Shown: positions 41,740 through 50,494, counted from the first letter of the stretch. The stretch is 64,000 nt of DNA from Butyricicoccus_A sp963620595 (GCA_963620595.1 CAVFAY010000013.1:1-64000), one strand, 5' to 3'. The notes: a model not told the origin generated them from the sequence alone. Made by a program: numbers and translations.

Positions 41740-42627
41740 ATGAACAGCATTGATGTTACCGATTTGACCTGTGATTACGGGCACGGGCACGGTATCTTTC
41801 ATCTAACCTTTTCCGTCAATGCAGGCGAAGTATTTGGCTTTCTCGGTCCAAACGCATCCGGAAAAACTACAACGATCCGCCACTTGATGGGTTTTGTCCG
41901 TCCTGCTTCCGGTTCCTGCCAAATTGAAGGGCGAGATTGTTTTTCCTCTTCATCTGTGATCCATCAGACACTGGGTTATCTTCCCGGTGATATTTCGCTT
42001 TTTCCGGAGATGAGCGGCAAATCCTTCGTCAACTTTCTCGCTCGCTATCGCGGCATGAAGGGACGCGGACGCGTCAAGGAACTGACCGATCGCTTTGAGC
42101 TGGATCTCAAGCAGCCTATCCGCCGCATGTCCAAGGGTGACAGACAAAAGCTCGCTTTGGTCTGTGCCTTTATGCATGACCCTAACATCGTTATTTTGGA
42201 CGAGCCAACGGCAAGCCTGGATCTTCTCATGCAGCACGCATTTATTGATCTGATCTTGGAGGAAAAGAAAAAAGGCAAGACAATCCTCATGTCCTCTCAT
42301 CGCTTCAGCGAAGTGGAAAAGACATGTGACCGCATCGGCATCCTCAAAAAGGGACATCTCGCTACCGTATCTTCTCTGGAGGATTTGCGAAAAACCGAAC
42401 GCCGCGTCTATCTGGTCACGTTAGACAACGAAGAGGCTGCACAGACGCTATGCCGCGAAAATATCACGGTCTTAGAGCACGAAGGACGCATGGTTAAGAT
42501 CGCCGTGTATCGAGATTTACGCAGTCTGCTCTCTATTCTCATCAATTATCCGGTATCCACACTGGACAATGTCGGACAAACTCTCGAAGAAGTTTTTCTG
42601 CACTATTACGGAGGTGAAAACAAATGA
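41740..42627 (+). CDS. ABC transporter ATP-binding protein (ABC-2 type exporter)
   Basis: The 295-aa ATPase has Walker A GPNASGKTTT (about 37-46), a divergent signature MSKGDRQKLAL, Walker B VILDEPTASLD, and the H-loop SSHRF. The C-terminal extension (about 215-295) is typical of drug, lantibiotic or YtrB-like exporters. AAAGGAGG precedes the ATG. It overlaps the permease gene by 4 bp, forming a two-gene exporter. Substrate unknown. Confidence 0.92.
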   Translation: MNSIDVTDLTCDYGHGHGIFHLTFSVNAGEVFGFLGPNASGKTTTIRHLMGFVRPASGSCQIEGRDCFSSSSVIHQTLGYLPGDISLFPEMSGKSFVNFLARYRGMKGRGRVKELTDRFELDLKQPIRRMSKGDRQKLALVCAFMHDPNIVILDEPTASLDLLMQHAFIDLILEEKKKGKTILMSSHRFSEVEKTCDRIGILKKGHLATVSSLEDLRKTERRVYLVTLDNEEAAQTLCRENITVLEHEGRMVKIAVYRDLRSLLSILINYPVSTLDNVGQTLEEVFLHYYGGENK

Positions 42628-43421
42628 ATTTTCCCCTGTTCCGATACAGCCTCAGGCGTTCCTGCCTGTTGTGGCTCGTGTGTACTGTCTTGATGTGTCT
42701 ATACGCATTTTCCGTTGTGCAAATGTATGATCCTGCTTCAGGCAAAGCCCTCATGCATTTTGTTCAGTCTCAGCCGCACGCGATGGAGCTGCTCGGCATG
42801 ACACAGTTTGACAATACCTTCACCGCATTTATCGTCAATTACCTGTATGGTATGCTGCTTCTTGCTCTGCCGATGCTGTTCACCATTCTGTTATCTGTAC
42901 AGCTCATCGCACACTATGTTTCCAACGGCACAATGTCTTATCTGCTGGCATCTCCCAATTCCCGCAAGTGCATCGTCCATACCCAGCGCAATGTGCTGAT
43001 TGTCTCTCTGTTTGCCATGTTTGCTGTGATTTGCCTCGCAACGATTGTTTTATGCGAGTACTATTATCCCGGTCAACTCGCCGTCAAACACTTTTTACTG
43101 CTGACCGCCTGTGTCTTTGCCTTACAGCTTGCCTTTGCAGGTCTGTGCTTTCTTGTCTCCTGTCGCTGCAACAGCATCGGCAAAGCATTGATTGTCAACG
43201 CCGTTCTGTGTCTGCTGTTTTACATGCTTCGACTGGCAGCAAATGTCGGCGGCATCCTGTCCTATCTTCGTTACATCACGCCGTACTCGCTGCTCAACCC
43301 CACCGGTATCTTGCAAACCAATATACAGGCTTGCTTGCAGCCGCTTGTACTCTTGGTGCTCGCTGTGATTCTATTCGCTCTGGCAAGCCGCAGTTTTTCC
43401 AGAAAAACCATGCCGTTTTAA
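42624..43421 (+). CDS. ABC-2 type permease
   Basis: A 265-aa membrane subunit with six hydrophobic helices in the ABC-2 arrangement and a long first extracellular loop (MYDPASGKALMHFVQSQPHAMELLGM). It is translationally coupled to the ATPase (ATGA). Members of this pairing export antibiotics, peptides or lipids; nothing in the sequence narrows this. Confidence 0.88.
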   Translation: MNFPLFRYSLRRSCLLWLVCTVLMCLYAFSVVQMYDPASGKALMHFVQSQPHAMELLGMTQFDNTFTAFIVNYLYGMLLLALPMLFTILLSVQLIAHYVSNGTMSYLLASPNSRKCIVHTQRNVLIVSLFAMFAVICLATIVLCEYYYPGQLAVKHFLLLTACVFALQLAFAGLCFLVSCRCNSIGKALIVNAVLCLLFYMLRLAANVGGILSYLRYITPYSLLNPTGILQTNIQACLQPLVLLVLAVILFALASRSFSRKTMPF

Positions 43422-43434
43422 TCTCTAACATACA

Positions 43435-43466
43435 CAAAGGGCTTCATCGCGTGATGAAGCCCTTTG
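43435..43466. terminator. Bidirectional terminator
   Basis: A 14-bp perfect stem (43435-43448/43453-43466) between the convergent ABC permease and EamA genes; it reaches within 2 bp of the EamA stop. Confidence 0.82.
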
Positions 43467-43468
43467 CT

Positions 43469-44353
43469 TTACGCTTTTTTTGCCAAAATAAATACCGTTG
43501 CCAGAATAAACACGAAACCAATCAAATCAATGCCCGCAAACGTTGTGTGCATGAACAGCGCAGTTGTCACTGTCGCAGCCAGCGGTTCCACACAGCCCAG
43601 CATATTGCCGCGCGCCGGACCAATAATTGCCGTGCCCTGCAAAAATGCGGTAAATGCCAGCGCTGTGCCGATCAGTACGACAAATGCCGTCATACCGGCA
43701 GATTGGACGTTAAACGAAATGGGAATCGTCCAAACGTGCATGAGCAGCACACAGGCAATGCCGCCGGACAGCATTCCCATACCAACCGGCAAAATACTGC
43801 CCCATTTGCGCATCAATCGCTGGGGAATAATAATATATGCCGCCGCGGCAATGGCAGAGATACCGCCCCAAATCAAGCCGTCCCGCGAAATATACAGACT
43901 ATGCAAACTGCCATGTGTGGCAACCAAAAAGGTACCAAACAGGCAGGATAGCAATGCCAGCCATTCTCTGCGCACCGGCAGGCGGCGCATGGTGATACAC
44001 TCGACAAACAGCACAATCACAACTGATAGATATTGCAGCACGGTTGCCGTGCCTGAATTGCTCTTGGTAATCGAGGTAATGTACGAAAATTGGGTGAACA
44101 GCAGACCGCAAACACCAAAGAGCACGCAATACAGCACAGCGCCTTTATTGTGCAGCAGCTTTTTGAGCTGTTCTCTTTGCTGGATCGCTGCCAGCAGCAG
44201 CAAAATAACACCTGCGCCGAGCAGCCGCAATGCTGTCACCCAGCGCGTATCCATTCCCTGTGCGGAGCACAGATATTGGCTGCACGTTCCCGATAATCCC
44301 CAACACGTGCCGCCCAACAGGGTAATCAGCACACCTTTTGCATACTTCGACAT
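43469..44353 (-). CDS. EamA/DMT family transporter
   Basis: A ten-helix drug/metabolite transporter of 294 aa with two EamA repeats (GVLITLLGGTCWGLSG... and GLIWGGISAIAAAAYIIIPQ...). The C-terminal half has the usual GPARGNMLGCVEPLAA segment. Substrate unknown; relatives move amino acids, purines or sugars. The ATG at 44353 is used because an in-frame GTG nine bases upstream overlaps the ribosome site AGGTG. Confidence 0.9.
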   Translation of the reverse strand: MSKYAKGVLITLLGGTCWGLSGTCSQYLCSAQGMDTRWVTALRLLGAGVILLLLAAIQQREQLKKLLHNKGAVLYCVLFGVCGLLFTQFSYITSITKSNSGTATVLQYLSVVIVLFVECITMRRLPVRREWLALLSCLFGTFLVATHGSLHSLYISRDGLIWGGISAIAAAAYIIIPQRLMRKWGSILPVGMGMLSGGIACVLLMHVWTIPISFNVQSAGMTAFVVLIGTALAFTAFLQGTAIIGPARGNMLGCVEPLAATVTTALFMHTTFAGIDLIGFVFILATVFILAKKA

Positions 44354-44381
44354 GACAAACACCTCTCAAATCCTTTACTGT

Positions 44382-44410
44382 ATTGTATCGAATTTCGCCT
44401 ATCCGCGCAA
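44382..44410 (-). promoter_or_regulatory. Promoter of the EamA gene
   Basis: Minus-strand -35 TTGCGC (44405-44410) and -10 TACAAT (44382-44387), 17-bp spacer. Confidence 0.65.
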
Positions 44411-44450
44411 GATATCTGCTTATGTTACCAGAGAGCAGGCAAAAAAATAA

Positions 44451-44475
44451 GAGAGACAGCGAAAAACTGTCTCTC
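44451..44475 (-). terminator. Terminator of the cold-shock gene
   Basis: A 9-bp perfect stem (44451-44459/44467-44475) followed on the minus strand by TTATTTTTTTG. Confidence 0.82.
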
Positions 44476-44493
44476 CTCTACCCGATCAGAAAA

Positions 44494-44703
44494 TTAGAGC
44501 GGCTTTACATTTGCTGCGCGCAGCTTGCCCTTTCTCTCGTCCATTTCTTCCTCAAACTCAACCTTCTGACCTTCTTCCAGCGTTCTGTAGCCATCAGTCT
44601 GGATTGCAGAGAAATGTACAAATACATCCTCACCACCCTCGTCATTCGACAGGAAGCCATAGCCCTTTTCTGCATTAAACCACTTTACTGTACCCTTTTT
44701 CAT
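44494..44703 (-). CDS. Cold-shock domain protein
   Basis: A 69-aa single-OB-fold nucleic-acid chaperone with RNP1 KGYGFLS and RNP2 VFVHFSAI, beginning MKKGTVKWFNAEKG. It melts RNA structure, especially after cold shock. The ATG at 44703 follows GGAGGT by 7 nt. The transcript has an unusually long leader of about 130 nt from the promoter at 44841-44869. Confidence 0.96.
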   Translation of the reverse strand: MKKGTVKWFNAEKGYGFLSNDEGGEDVFVHFSAIQTDGYRTLEEGQKVEFEEEMDERKGKLRAANVKPL

Positions 44704-44840
44704 TACAGGTACCTCCATTCAAAAAATATGCTTTGCGGGTTCAGGTAAAAAAAATCACATATGTTTGCAAATCATCCGTCCTAAATACGTCATGACTTAC
44801 AACATATGCGAGATCAATGTACTGCTCCGGAAGCGTGTTC

Positions 44841-44869
44841 AGTATATCATTCCAGCTTCCAAAAGTCAA
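44841..44869 (-). promoter_or_regulatory. Promoter of the cold-shock gene
   Basis: Minus-strand -35 TTGACT (44864-44869), 17-bp spacer, -10 TATACT (44841-44846). The resulting leader of about 130 nt resembles those of cspA-type mRNAs that respond to temperature; this function is inferred. Confidence 0.8.
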
Positions 44870-44898
44870 GATATTCCGGCTGAAAACCATTCGACAAA

Positions 44899-44931
44899 TA
44901 CCAACTTGCTTCTTTTTGAAGCAAGTTGGTA
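44899..44931. terminator. Terminator of the beta-helix lipoprotein gene
   Basis: A 14-bp perfect stem (44899-44912/44918-44931) with a TTTTT loop, 10 bp past the lipoprotein stop. The U-tract on the minus strand is short (TATTTG). Confidence 0.65.
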
Positions 44932-44940
44932 TCCCTGTCT

Positions 44941-46809
44941 TTATTCGCTTAAAACGGTGCCGTCTGCCAGCGTGATGGTGTGACCATTAAAATTGATCGT
45001 GCCGTTATTGGTCAGGCTGGTCAGCGTGCAGTCACCGGTCAGTGTCCAAGTGCTGCCTTCCTCTACCGTAACGACTGCATTGTTGTCTACAGCCGTGCCG
45101 CCGTCCGCATTGTCCACGATGCGAATCGTGCCGGTAAAGTCTGAACTATCAGACAGCGTGAGATTGAGCGTTGAAATGCTATCAACTGTGATATTGCCGC
45201 TTAGCGTCTGATTTTTCGCTGTGCAGGTGACCTGTGCGCCATTGGATCCGGCAGTTCCCCATCCATGGCTCGCATCGTTGCCCGCAATAGTCATCAGATT
45301 CGCATCGGTGTCCTCATTGGACAGTGAAACGCCGTTTAATTCCATCGTGCACGCCGTATTGGTGATATAGAACATATCACCATTTTTACTGGTCAGACTG
45401 CCGCCCTTCATGGAGAAGGAAGCCGTACCCTCCTCGGCATCGCCGGACATCGACTGATAAATCATCACATTGTGCACGTTAACATCCGAACTGGTGCCCT
45501 TGGTGTCGCTCATATTGCCGGACACAGTGCAGTCAGTTAAGGCAATGGAATTCTCACCCTCAATGACCAATGCTTCAGAATTGTTCGCGGTCAGATCTGC
45601 ATTTTTGGCTGTAATCGCTGCGGTAGAATAAATCGCCGGTGAATTATAGCCGTTGCTGATGTAGGTGCCGCCATCTACATTGACAGTTCCGCCGCCGCGA
45701 TCCGAGCGGATGGCAGCAGACGAATTACCCGCTGTCTCAACGGTCAGATTACTGGCATTGGTTGTGCCGCCACCAGTTGTCTGTATACCACCGGAATTGT
45801 CCTTGCTCGTCGTGATGGTCGAATCCGAAATATTGACGGTCGTTCCCTCGCCATAGCTGAACACACCGTTTCCGTTCTGCGCATTGGTCGTCACCTTTGC
45901 ACCTGAAATCGTGACATTGGCACCATTTGTCGCAAGCAAACCTGCATTAACACCATAAAAGTCTCCGTTTTCCGTGCTGGACGTCTCGCCGCCAGTCTTA
46001 TTAACGGTAATATTCTTGAGGGTGGTCGTCGCGCCGTCTACGCGCAGAGCGTTTTCATCATCACCATCTGATGTATAGGTCTCGTCCGAGGCATCCTCGT
46101 CAGAATCAATGGTGTTGGCCGCGCTGCCCTGTTCAACGCTGCTGCTGCCGGTATTGCGCACAACGGCGTATTCCGCCTGATTACCGCTGCCAATGTCCAC
46201 GACAAGGACATCGCCCTTTTCCAAATCGTCCGTGTCAATGCGCGTATCTGCGCCAGAGCTTTCTTCTGTCACAACCGCCTTGCTCAGATCTACGGTTGTA
46301 GAGTCATCTCCCGCGGTAAATGTCACAGTCTGCTCCTGCGGAGCACCGCCCGACTGCCCGCCAGAAGGCGCACTTCCGGACGGTGGATTGCCTTGCTGCT
46401 GGCTGTTGCTGTCAGAGCTATCGCTGTCCGGCTTTTCCGGCGGCGTTCCCTGCTGCTGGCTATTGTCAGAACTGTCTGTATTTCCGGAACTATCACCATC
46501 TGGTTTTTCCGGCGGGGTTCCCTGCTGCGTATCCTTCGTCTGATTTTGACTATCTGTGCTCTCTGCACTGCCGGAACCAGAGTCCTGTGTCTTTTCACTC
46601 GTGCTATCCGTGCTCTGTTCGCTTCCGGTTCCATCCGACAGCGTGCCAAGCTGTAAAGTTACCGTATCTCCATCAATAGAAGTGATCTTACCCACGACAG
46701 TTTGATTGCTGTAGCTGTTTGCCGTATTGTCAGCACTACCACAGGCGGTTAGCGATGCGGTTACTATCGCGGCACACAATAACGCGCTCATACTTTTTCT
46801 AAATTTCAT
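44941..46809 (-). CDS. Secreted lipoprotein with Ser/Gln/Pro-rich repeats and a beta-helix-like domain
   Basis: A 622-aa lipoprotein: lipobox SLTAC near residue 23, then a small domain (VVGKITSIDGDTVTLQLG), a low-complexity region with repeated QQGTPPEKPD units and Ser/Asp runs (about 60-150), and from about 225 on many short Gly/Asn/Thr-rich beta repeats (LLATNGANVTISGAKVTT, GVFSYGEGTTVNISDSTIT, AAIRSDRGGGTVNVDGGTY) typical of right-handed parallel beta-helices. Probably surface-exposed and carbohydrate- or matrix-binding (inference). An in-frame GTG lies three codons upstream of the chosen ATG. Confidence 0.82.
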   Translation of the reverse strand: MKFRKSMSALLCAAIVTASLTACGSADNTANSYSNQTVVGKITSIDGDTVTLQLGTLSDGTGSEQSTDSTSEKTQDSGSGSAESTDSQNQTKDTQQGTPPEKPDGDSSGNTDSSDNSQQQGTPPEKPDSDSSDSNSQQQGNPPSGSAPSGGQSGGAPQEQTVTFTAGDDSTTVDLSKAVVTEESSGADTRIDTDDLEKGDVLVVDIGSGNQAEYAVVRNTGSSSVEQGSAANTIDSDEDASDETYTSDGDDENALRVDGATTTLKNITVNKTGGETSSTENGDFYGVNAGLLATNGANVTISGAKVTTNAQNGNGVFSYGEGTTVNISDSTITTSKDNSGGIQTTGGGTTNASNLTVETAGNSSAAIRSDRGGGTVNVDGGTYISNGYNSPAIYSTAAITAKNADLTANNSEALVIEGENSIALTDCTVSGNMSDTKGTSSDVNVHNVMIYQSMSGDAEEGTASFSMKGGSLTSKNGDMFYITNTACTMELNGVSLSNEDTDANLMTIAGNDASHGWGTAGSNGAQVTCTAKNQTLSGNITVDSISTLNLTLSDSSDFTGTIRIVDNADGGTAVDNNAVVTVEEGSTWTLTGDCTLTSLTNNGTINFNGHTITLADGTVLSE

Positions 46810-46963
46810 ACCTGTCACCGACTTTCTTTTGATTTGATGGCTTTAGTATACGCGCGTTTTTTGTGTGTTTTGTGTCTTTGCCATGAATATGCCAAAGATA
46901 TTATTTGTATTTTCCAACACAATATATGTATATCCCGTGTATTTTACCGTGTGGGACAAAAAA

Positions 46964-46986
46964 ACAGCAGAGATCTTCCCTGCTGT
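46964..46986 (-). terminator. Terminator of lrgB
   Basis: A 7-bp stem ACAGCAG/CTGCTGT followed on the minus strand by T7, 15 bp past the lrgB stop. Confidence 0.78.
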
Positions 46987-47000
46987 CTCTTATGTACGCG

Positions 47001-47693
47001 TTACAGCAGCATCGCAAACAACGATGCGGTAAATGCTGTCAAAATACCGGCGACGGCAACCGCCAGTGAACTCATTGCGCCCTCAATTGGTCCCATCTCC
47101 AGTGCACGCGCTGTGCCGATTGCATGTGCCGCCGTGCCAATTGCAAGACCCTTCGCAATCGGCTCCTCAATGCGGAATATCTTACACACCGCCGATGCAA
47201 TGACGTTGCCGATAATACCAGTCAGAATGATAATGGCAACAGTTATCGTCACAATACCACCCAGTTCTTCGGACACGCCCATGCCAATTGCCGTAGTGAT
47301 GGATTTCGGCAAAAATGTGACGTATTCCTCATGCGACAGATGGAACAGCATCGCAATCACGAAAATGCCGCCCATGCTGGCAACGACGCCGGAACACACA
47401 CCCAGCAAAATCGCAGCCGCGTGCTGCTTGAGCAGCTCCAGCTGGCGATACAACGGAATTGCCAGACACACGGTCGCCGGTGTCAATAAGTAGCTGATAT
47501 ACTTTGCACCCTCATAATAGGTATCATAATCTACATGGAACACTAAAAGCAGCGCAATGACAACAATCACCGCAATCAGCAATGGATTGCAGATCGTCAT
47601 CTTCCACTTTTTTCTGCACCACTGACCGAAAATATACGCCGCAATGGTCAGAACTGCTCCAAAATAGGTACATTGCAAAAATAAATTATTCAT
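47001..47693 (-). CDS. lrgB: LrgB/CidB family membrane protein
   Basis: A 230-aa polytopic protein with the LrgB signature SITTAIGMGVSEELGG and GTAAHAIGTARALEMG. In Staphylococcus and Bacillus, LrgAB-type pairs are linked to murein hydrolase control, and in B. subtilis PftAB takes up pyruvate; which applies here is unknown. Its start overlaps lrgA by 8 bp. Confidence 0.93.
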   Translation of the reverse strand: MNNLFLQCTYFGAVLTIAAYIFGQWCRKKWKMTICNPLLIAVIVVIALLLVFHVDYDTYYEGAKYISYLLTPATVCLAIPLYRQLELLKQHAAAILLGVCSGVVASMGGIFVIAMLFHLSHEEYVTFLPKSITTAIGMGVSEELGGIVTITVAIIILTGIIGNVIASAVCKIFRIEEPIAKGLAIGTAAHAIGTARALEMGPIEGAMSSLAVAVAGILTAFTASLFAMLL

Positions 47694-48045
47694 GCTTTTC
47701 CTTCTTTCGACGAATCAAAAACTGTGTTACTCTACCGGTAACGGCGATAACCAGCACCGTAATCACGATAAGAATCACAACTGATGGGAGCAACAAGGTT
47801 TTCATAGTCCCCCAGCTGTCTATCAGTTCTACCGCTGCCGGAACAAACAGAATCGGCATGATTTCAATAAGAAAATCTCCGACGTCCTGTACATCTTCCA
47901 ATTTTAATAATCCGCTGATAAGTCCGATCAGCATGATAAACATGCCATAAATACTCGCCGGAATTGGCAGCGGAAGCAGTGCCTTGAGCACTTCGCCTGC
48001 AAAGGTGATTGCTATAATCAATCCAAATTGCCGTAGTATTTTCAT
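47686..48045 (-). CDS. lrgA: LrgA/CidA family holin-like protein
   Basis: A 119-aa, four-helix membrane protein beginning ILRQFGLIIAITFAGEVLKALLPLPIPASIYGM, the LrgA/CidA N-terminal signature, with a basic C-terminus. It is the partner of the overlapping lrgB. GGAGG precedes the ATG. No LytTR-family regulator gene (as in lytSR/lrgAB loci) is adjacent. Confidence 0.93.
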   Translation of the reverse strand: MKILRQFGLIIAITFAGEVLKALLPLPIPASIYGMFIMLIGLISGLLKLEDVQDVGDFLIEIMPILFVPAAVELIDSWGTMKTLLLPSVVILIVITVLVIAVTGRVTQFLIRRKKEKHE

Positions 48046-48068
48046 AAGTTACGCCTCCACAGTATTTT

Positions 48069-48097
48069 ATCCTACTCCACTTGTCGGAAAACGTCAA
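48069..48097 (-). promoter_or_regulatory. Promoter of lrgAB
   Basis: Minus-strand -35 TTGACG (48092-48097), 17-bp spacer, -10 TAGGAT (48069-48074), about 24 bp before lrgA. Confidence 0.7.
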
Positions 48098-48138
48098 TGT
48101 TTTTTATTGCACACATCTGTCGCAACGGGTACAAAAAA

Positions 48139-48170
48139 ATCGGAGCAACTGCCTAAACAATTGCTCCGAT
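48139..48170 (-). terminator. Terminator of tRNA-Leu
   Basis: A 10-bp perfect stem (48139-48148/48161-48170) followed on the minus strand by T7, immediately past the CCA end. Confidence 0.88.
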
Positions 48171-48171
48171 C

Positions 48172-48259
48172 TGGTGCCGCTGACCGGGCTTGAACCGGTA
48201 CGCTGTAAACCAGCGAGGGATTTTAAGTCCCTTGCGTCTGCCAATTCCGCCACAGCGGC
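48172..48259 (-). tRNA. tRNA-Leu (TAA anticodon)
   Basis: The 88-nt reverse complement begins GCCGCTGTGGCGGAATTGGCAG and ends with encoded CCA. The anticodon loop CTTAAAA carries TAA, and a long variable arm (TCGCTGGTTTACAGCG) is present, as expected for class II leucine tRNAs. Confidence 0.97.
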
Positions 48260-48273
48260 AAATCAGCTTATAT

Positions 48274-48303
48274 AGTATAACAAACTTTACCGGATGTTGT
48301 CAA
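48274..48303 (-). promoter_or_regulatory. Promoter of tRNA-Leu
   Basis: Minus-strand -35 TTGACA (48298-48303), 18-bp spacer, -10 TATACT (48274-48279). It lies within 15 bp of the tRNA, so the 5' leader is very short. Confidence 0.82.
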
Positions 48304-48314
48304 GCCCTTGTCAC

Positions 48315-48890
48315 TCACCATTTACAAACACGCAAAAATCGACTGCCCAACGCCGTCAGCACGATTTCTCCCAGATACAAACGAACGCTTCGCTCTTTCC
48401 ACTTCGGATTTTTGCGCACAATTTGTTCTCTTGTGTTCTCAATGACCTGTTCAAACAGCAGATAAATATCTTCATACGGATTATTTGCAATATCTGCTGG
48501 TGCCTTGCTCTCCGTCTGCATAGGAATAGATATGAGATGCAGCCGCTGTAAATTGTCCAGCGCCGCCTGCACCTGTTCATAATCTCCATCCTGCGGCATG
48601 AACAGCGTCATGTGTGAAATCAACGGAATTTCTGTACCTCGTTCCGCCTCTTTGTGTCCCGCGAAGGTTTTATCACGCGTCATTCGGCTCAGACAGCAAT
48701 CCAATATCGGAATATGCCGCTGTTCTCGCAGCTGATCCAACAGCACGCGGTCTATCTCATCCAGTTGTACCGCCATCGCAGCAAATGCCGGGTGGACATG
48801 CTCTCCCTGTTGTGCCGCTGTCATCAGACTTTTTACGCTTGCTTTGTGCGCTTCCTGCGTCCACGGCGTGTTCATCCATTCCTCTAACAT
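48315..48890 (-). CDS. Hypothetical protein, possibly DUF4393-like
   Basis: A 191-aa soluble, mostly helical protein. The HPAFAAMAVQLDEIDRVLLDQL segment, the LDNLQRLHLISIP step and the C-terminal IVLTALGSRFLRVC resemble the DUF4393 (Abi-alpha-like) layout, where members of uncertain function occur, some near phage-resistance genes. The match is by eye and weak. It follows trpB2 past a terminator and ends 12 bp before the tRNA-Leu promoter. Confidence 0.6.
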   Translation of the reverse strand: MLEEWMNTPWTQEAHKASVKSLMTAAQQGEHVHPAFAAMAVQLDEIDRVLLDQLREQRHIPILDCCLSRMTRDKTFAGHKEAERGTEIPLISHMTLFMPQDGDYEQVQAALDNLQRLHLISIPMQTESKAPADIANNPYEDIYLLFEQVIENTREQIVRKNPKWKERSVRLYLGEIVLTALGSRFLRVCKW

Positions 48891-48919
48891 ATAAAGCTAA
48901 CCTCTTTTCTGAGAAAAAA

Positions 48920-48955
48920 GTCCCGTTTCTGCTCTGCATGGGAGAGAAACGGGAC
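48920..48955 (-). terminator. Terminator of trpB2
   Basis: An 11-bp perfect stem (48920-48930/48945-48955) followed on the minus strand by TTTTTTC. Confidence 0.82.
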
Positions 48956-48980
48956 ATCATTGTTCCAAGAATATCTTGAT

Positions 48981-50363
48981 TTAGTCCTGAATGCCTTCAA
49001 TATGCGGAATGGTCGCAAAGCCCTTTTCCAAATCGGCATCGGTCGGAATATAATCGCTCATAGTCTTTTCGTTGTATGCCTTGTAAGCAGCCAAGTCGAA
49101 ATAGCCGGTACCTGTCAGGTTGAACAGGATGGTCTTTTCTTCGCCGGTCTCCTTGCACTTGAGTGCTTCATCAATGGCAACGCGAATGGCATGAGAGGAC
49201 TCCGGCGCCGGCAGGATGCCTTCGATCTTTGCGAACATCTCAGCAGCCTCAAAGACAGAAGTCTGCTCAACAGCACGTGCTTCATTCAGATAGCCATCAT
49301 GATACAGCTGAGACAGAATCGGGCTCATGCCATGATAGCGCAGACCACCTGCATGGTTTGCAGACGGGATAAAGCCGCAGCCCAACGTATACATCTTTGC
49401 CAGCGGCGTTACCATGCCGGTATCACAGAAGTCATACGCGAACTTGCCGCGGGTCAATGTCGGGCAGGAAGCCGGTTCTACAGCGATGAAATACGGGTCT
49501 GCCTTGCCGGTCAGCTTATCGCCCATAAACGGGGACATAATACCGCCCAGATTCGAGCCACCGCCTGCACAACCGATGACAATATCCGGATAAGCATCAA
49601 TCTTTTCCATTGCCGCCTTTGCTTCCAGACCAATCACGCTCTGATGCAGCAGTACCTGATTGAGCACGCTGCCCAGTACATAGCGATAGCCTTCATGTGT
49701 AGTCGCATATTCTACTGCTTCGGAAATTGCCGTACCCAGAGATCCAGTACTTCCCGGAAAACGCTCGTTGATTTCACAGCCTACCTTCGTAGTCATGGAC
49801 GGGGACGGAATAATATCTGCACCGTAAGTGTGAATGACTTCCTTGCGGTATGGCTTCTGCTCATACGAGCACTTTACCATGTAAACCTTGCAGTCCAGAT
49901 CAAAATACTGGCAAGCCATTGCCAGTGCGGTACCCCACTGACCTGCACCGGTCTCGGTCGTCACACCCTTGAGACCCTGTGCCTTGGCATAATATGCCTG
50001 TGCAATCGAGGAATTCAGCTTGTGGCTGCCGCTCGTGTTGCCGCCCTCATACTTGTAATAAATCTTTGCCGGCGTATCCAGCGCCTTCTCCAAATAGTAG
50101 GCACGCATCAGCGGAGACGGACGGAACATGCGATAGTGCTCACGCACCTCATCCGGAATGTCAATGTAACGATCGGTCTCGTCCAGTTCCTGCTTTGCCA
50201 GTTCGGTACAAAATACCGGCTCCAGGTCAGCCAGTTGTACCGGCTTATGCGTTGCCGGATTGAGCATCGGACGATGCTGTGTCTTCATGTCCGCGCGGAC
50301 GTTATACCACTGCTTTGGAATCTCATCCTCACTGAGATAAATTTTATATGGAATCTTTGCCAT
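48981..50363 (-). CDS. trpB: Tryptophan synthase beta-like protein TrpB2
   Basis: A PLP enzyme making tryptophan from indole and serine. The 460-aa length, N-terminal extension (IPYKIYLSEDEIPKQWYN) and RPSPLMRAYYLEKAL place it in the TrpB2 branch rather than TrpB1. The PLP lysine is in GSHKLNSSIAQAYYA, and the phosphate loop is CAGGGSNLGG. No trpA or other trp gene is near; TrpB2 enzymes often act alone to salvage free indole. The start at 50363 follows GGGAG. Confidence 0.93.
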   Translation of the reverse strand: MAKIPYKIYLSEDEIPKQWYNVRADMKTQHRPMLNPATHKPVQLADLEPVFCTELAKQELDETDRYIDIPDEVREHYRMFRPSPLMRAYYLEKALDTPAKIYYKYEGGNTSGSHKLNSSIAQAYYAKAQGLKGVTTETGAGQWGTALAMACQYFDLDCKVYMVKCSYEQKPYRKEVIHTYGADIIPSPSMTTKVGCEINERFPGSTGSLGTAISEAVEYATTHEGYRYVLGSVLNQVLLHQSVIGLEAKAAMEKIDAYPDIVIGCAGGGSNLGGIMSPFMGDKLTGKADPYFIAVEPASCPTLTRGKFAYDFCDTGMVTPLAKMYTLGCGFIPSANHAGGLRYHGMSPILSQLYHDGYLNEARAVEQTSVFEAAEMFAKIEGILPAPESSHAIRVAIDEALKCKETGEEKTILFNLTGTGYFDLAAYKAYNEKTMSDYIPTDADLEKGFATIPHIEGIQD

Positions 50364-50430
50364 AGCTATAGTCTCCCAATCTTCAAATCTTCGTATCACT
50401 GTACCAACGTACAGCATTAAACTACTTCAA

Positions 50431-50459
50431 ATTATACGAGGCTTATCTCGCAATGTCAA
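50431..50459 (-). promoter_or_regulatory. Promoter of trpB2
   Basis: Minus-strand consensus -35 TTGACA (50454-50459), 17-bp spacer, consensus -10 TATAAT (50431-50436), leaving a leader of about 60 nt. Confidence 0.88.
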
Positions 50460-50472
50460 TACCATAAAAAAT

Positions 50473-50494
50473 CCGGCAGGCTTTCGCCTGCCGG
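50473..50494 (-). terminator. Terminator of guaB
   Basis: A 9-bp GC-rich perfect stem (50473-50481/50486-50494) followed on the minus strand by ATTTTTTATGG. Confidence 0.82.

Noticed and set aside
48960..50420. A 486-codon plus-strand open frame opposite trpB2
   Set aside because: Antisense shadow; trpB2 on the minus strand has all catalytic motifs, a promoter and a terminator.
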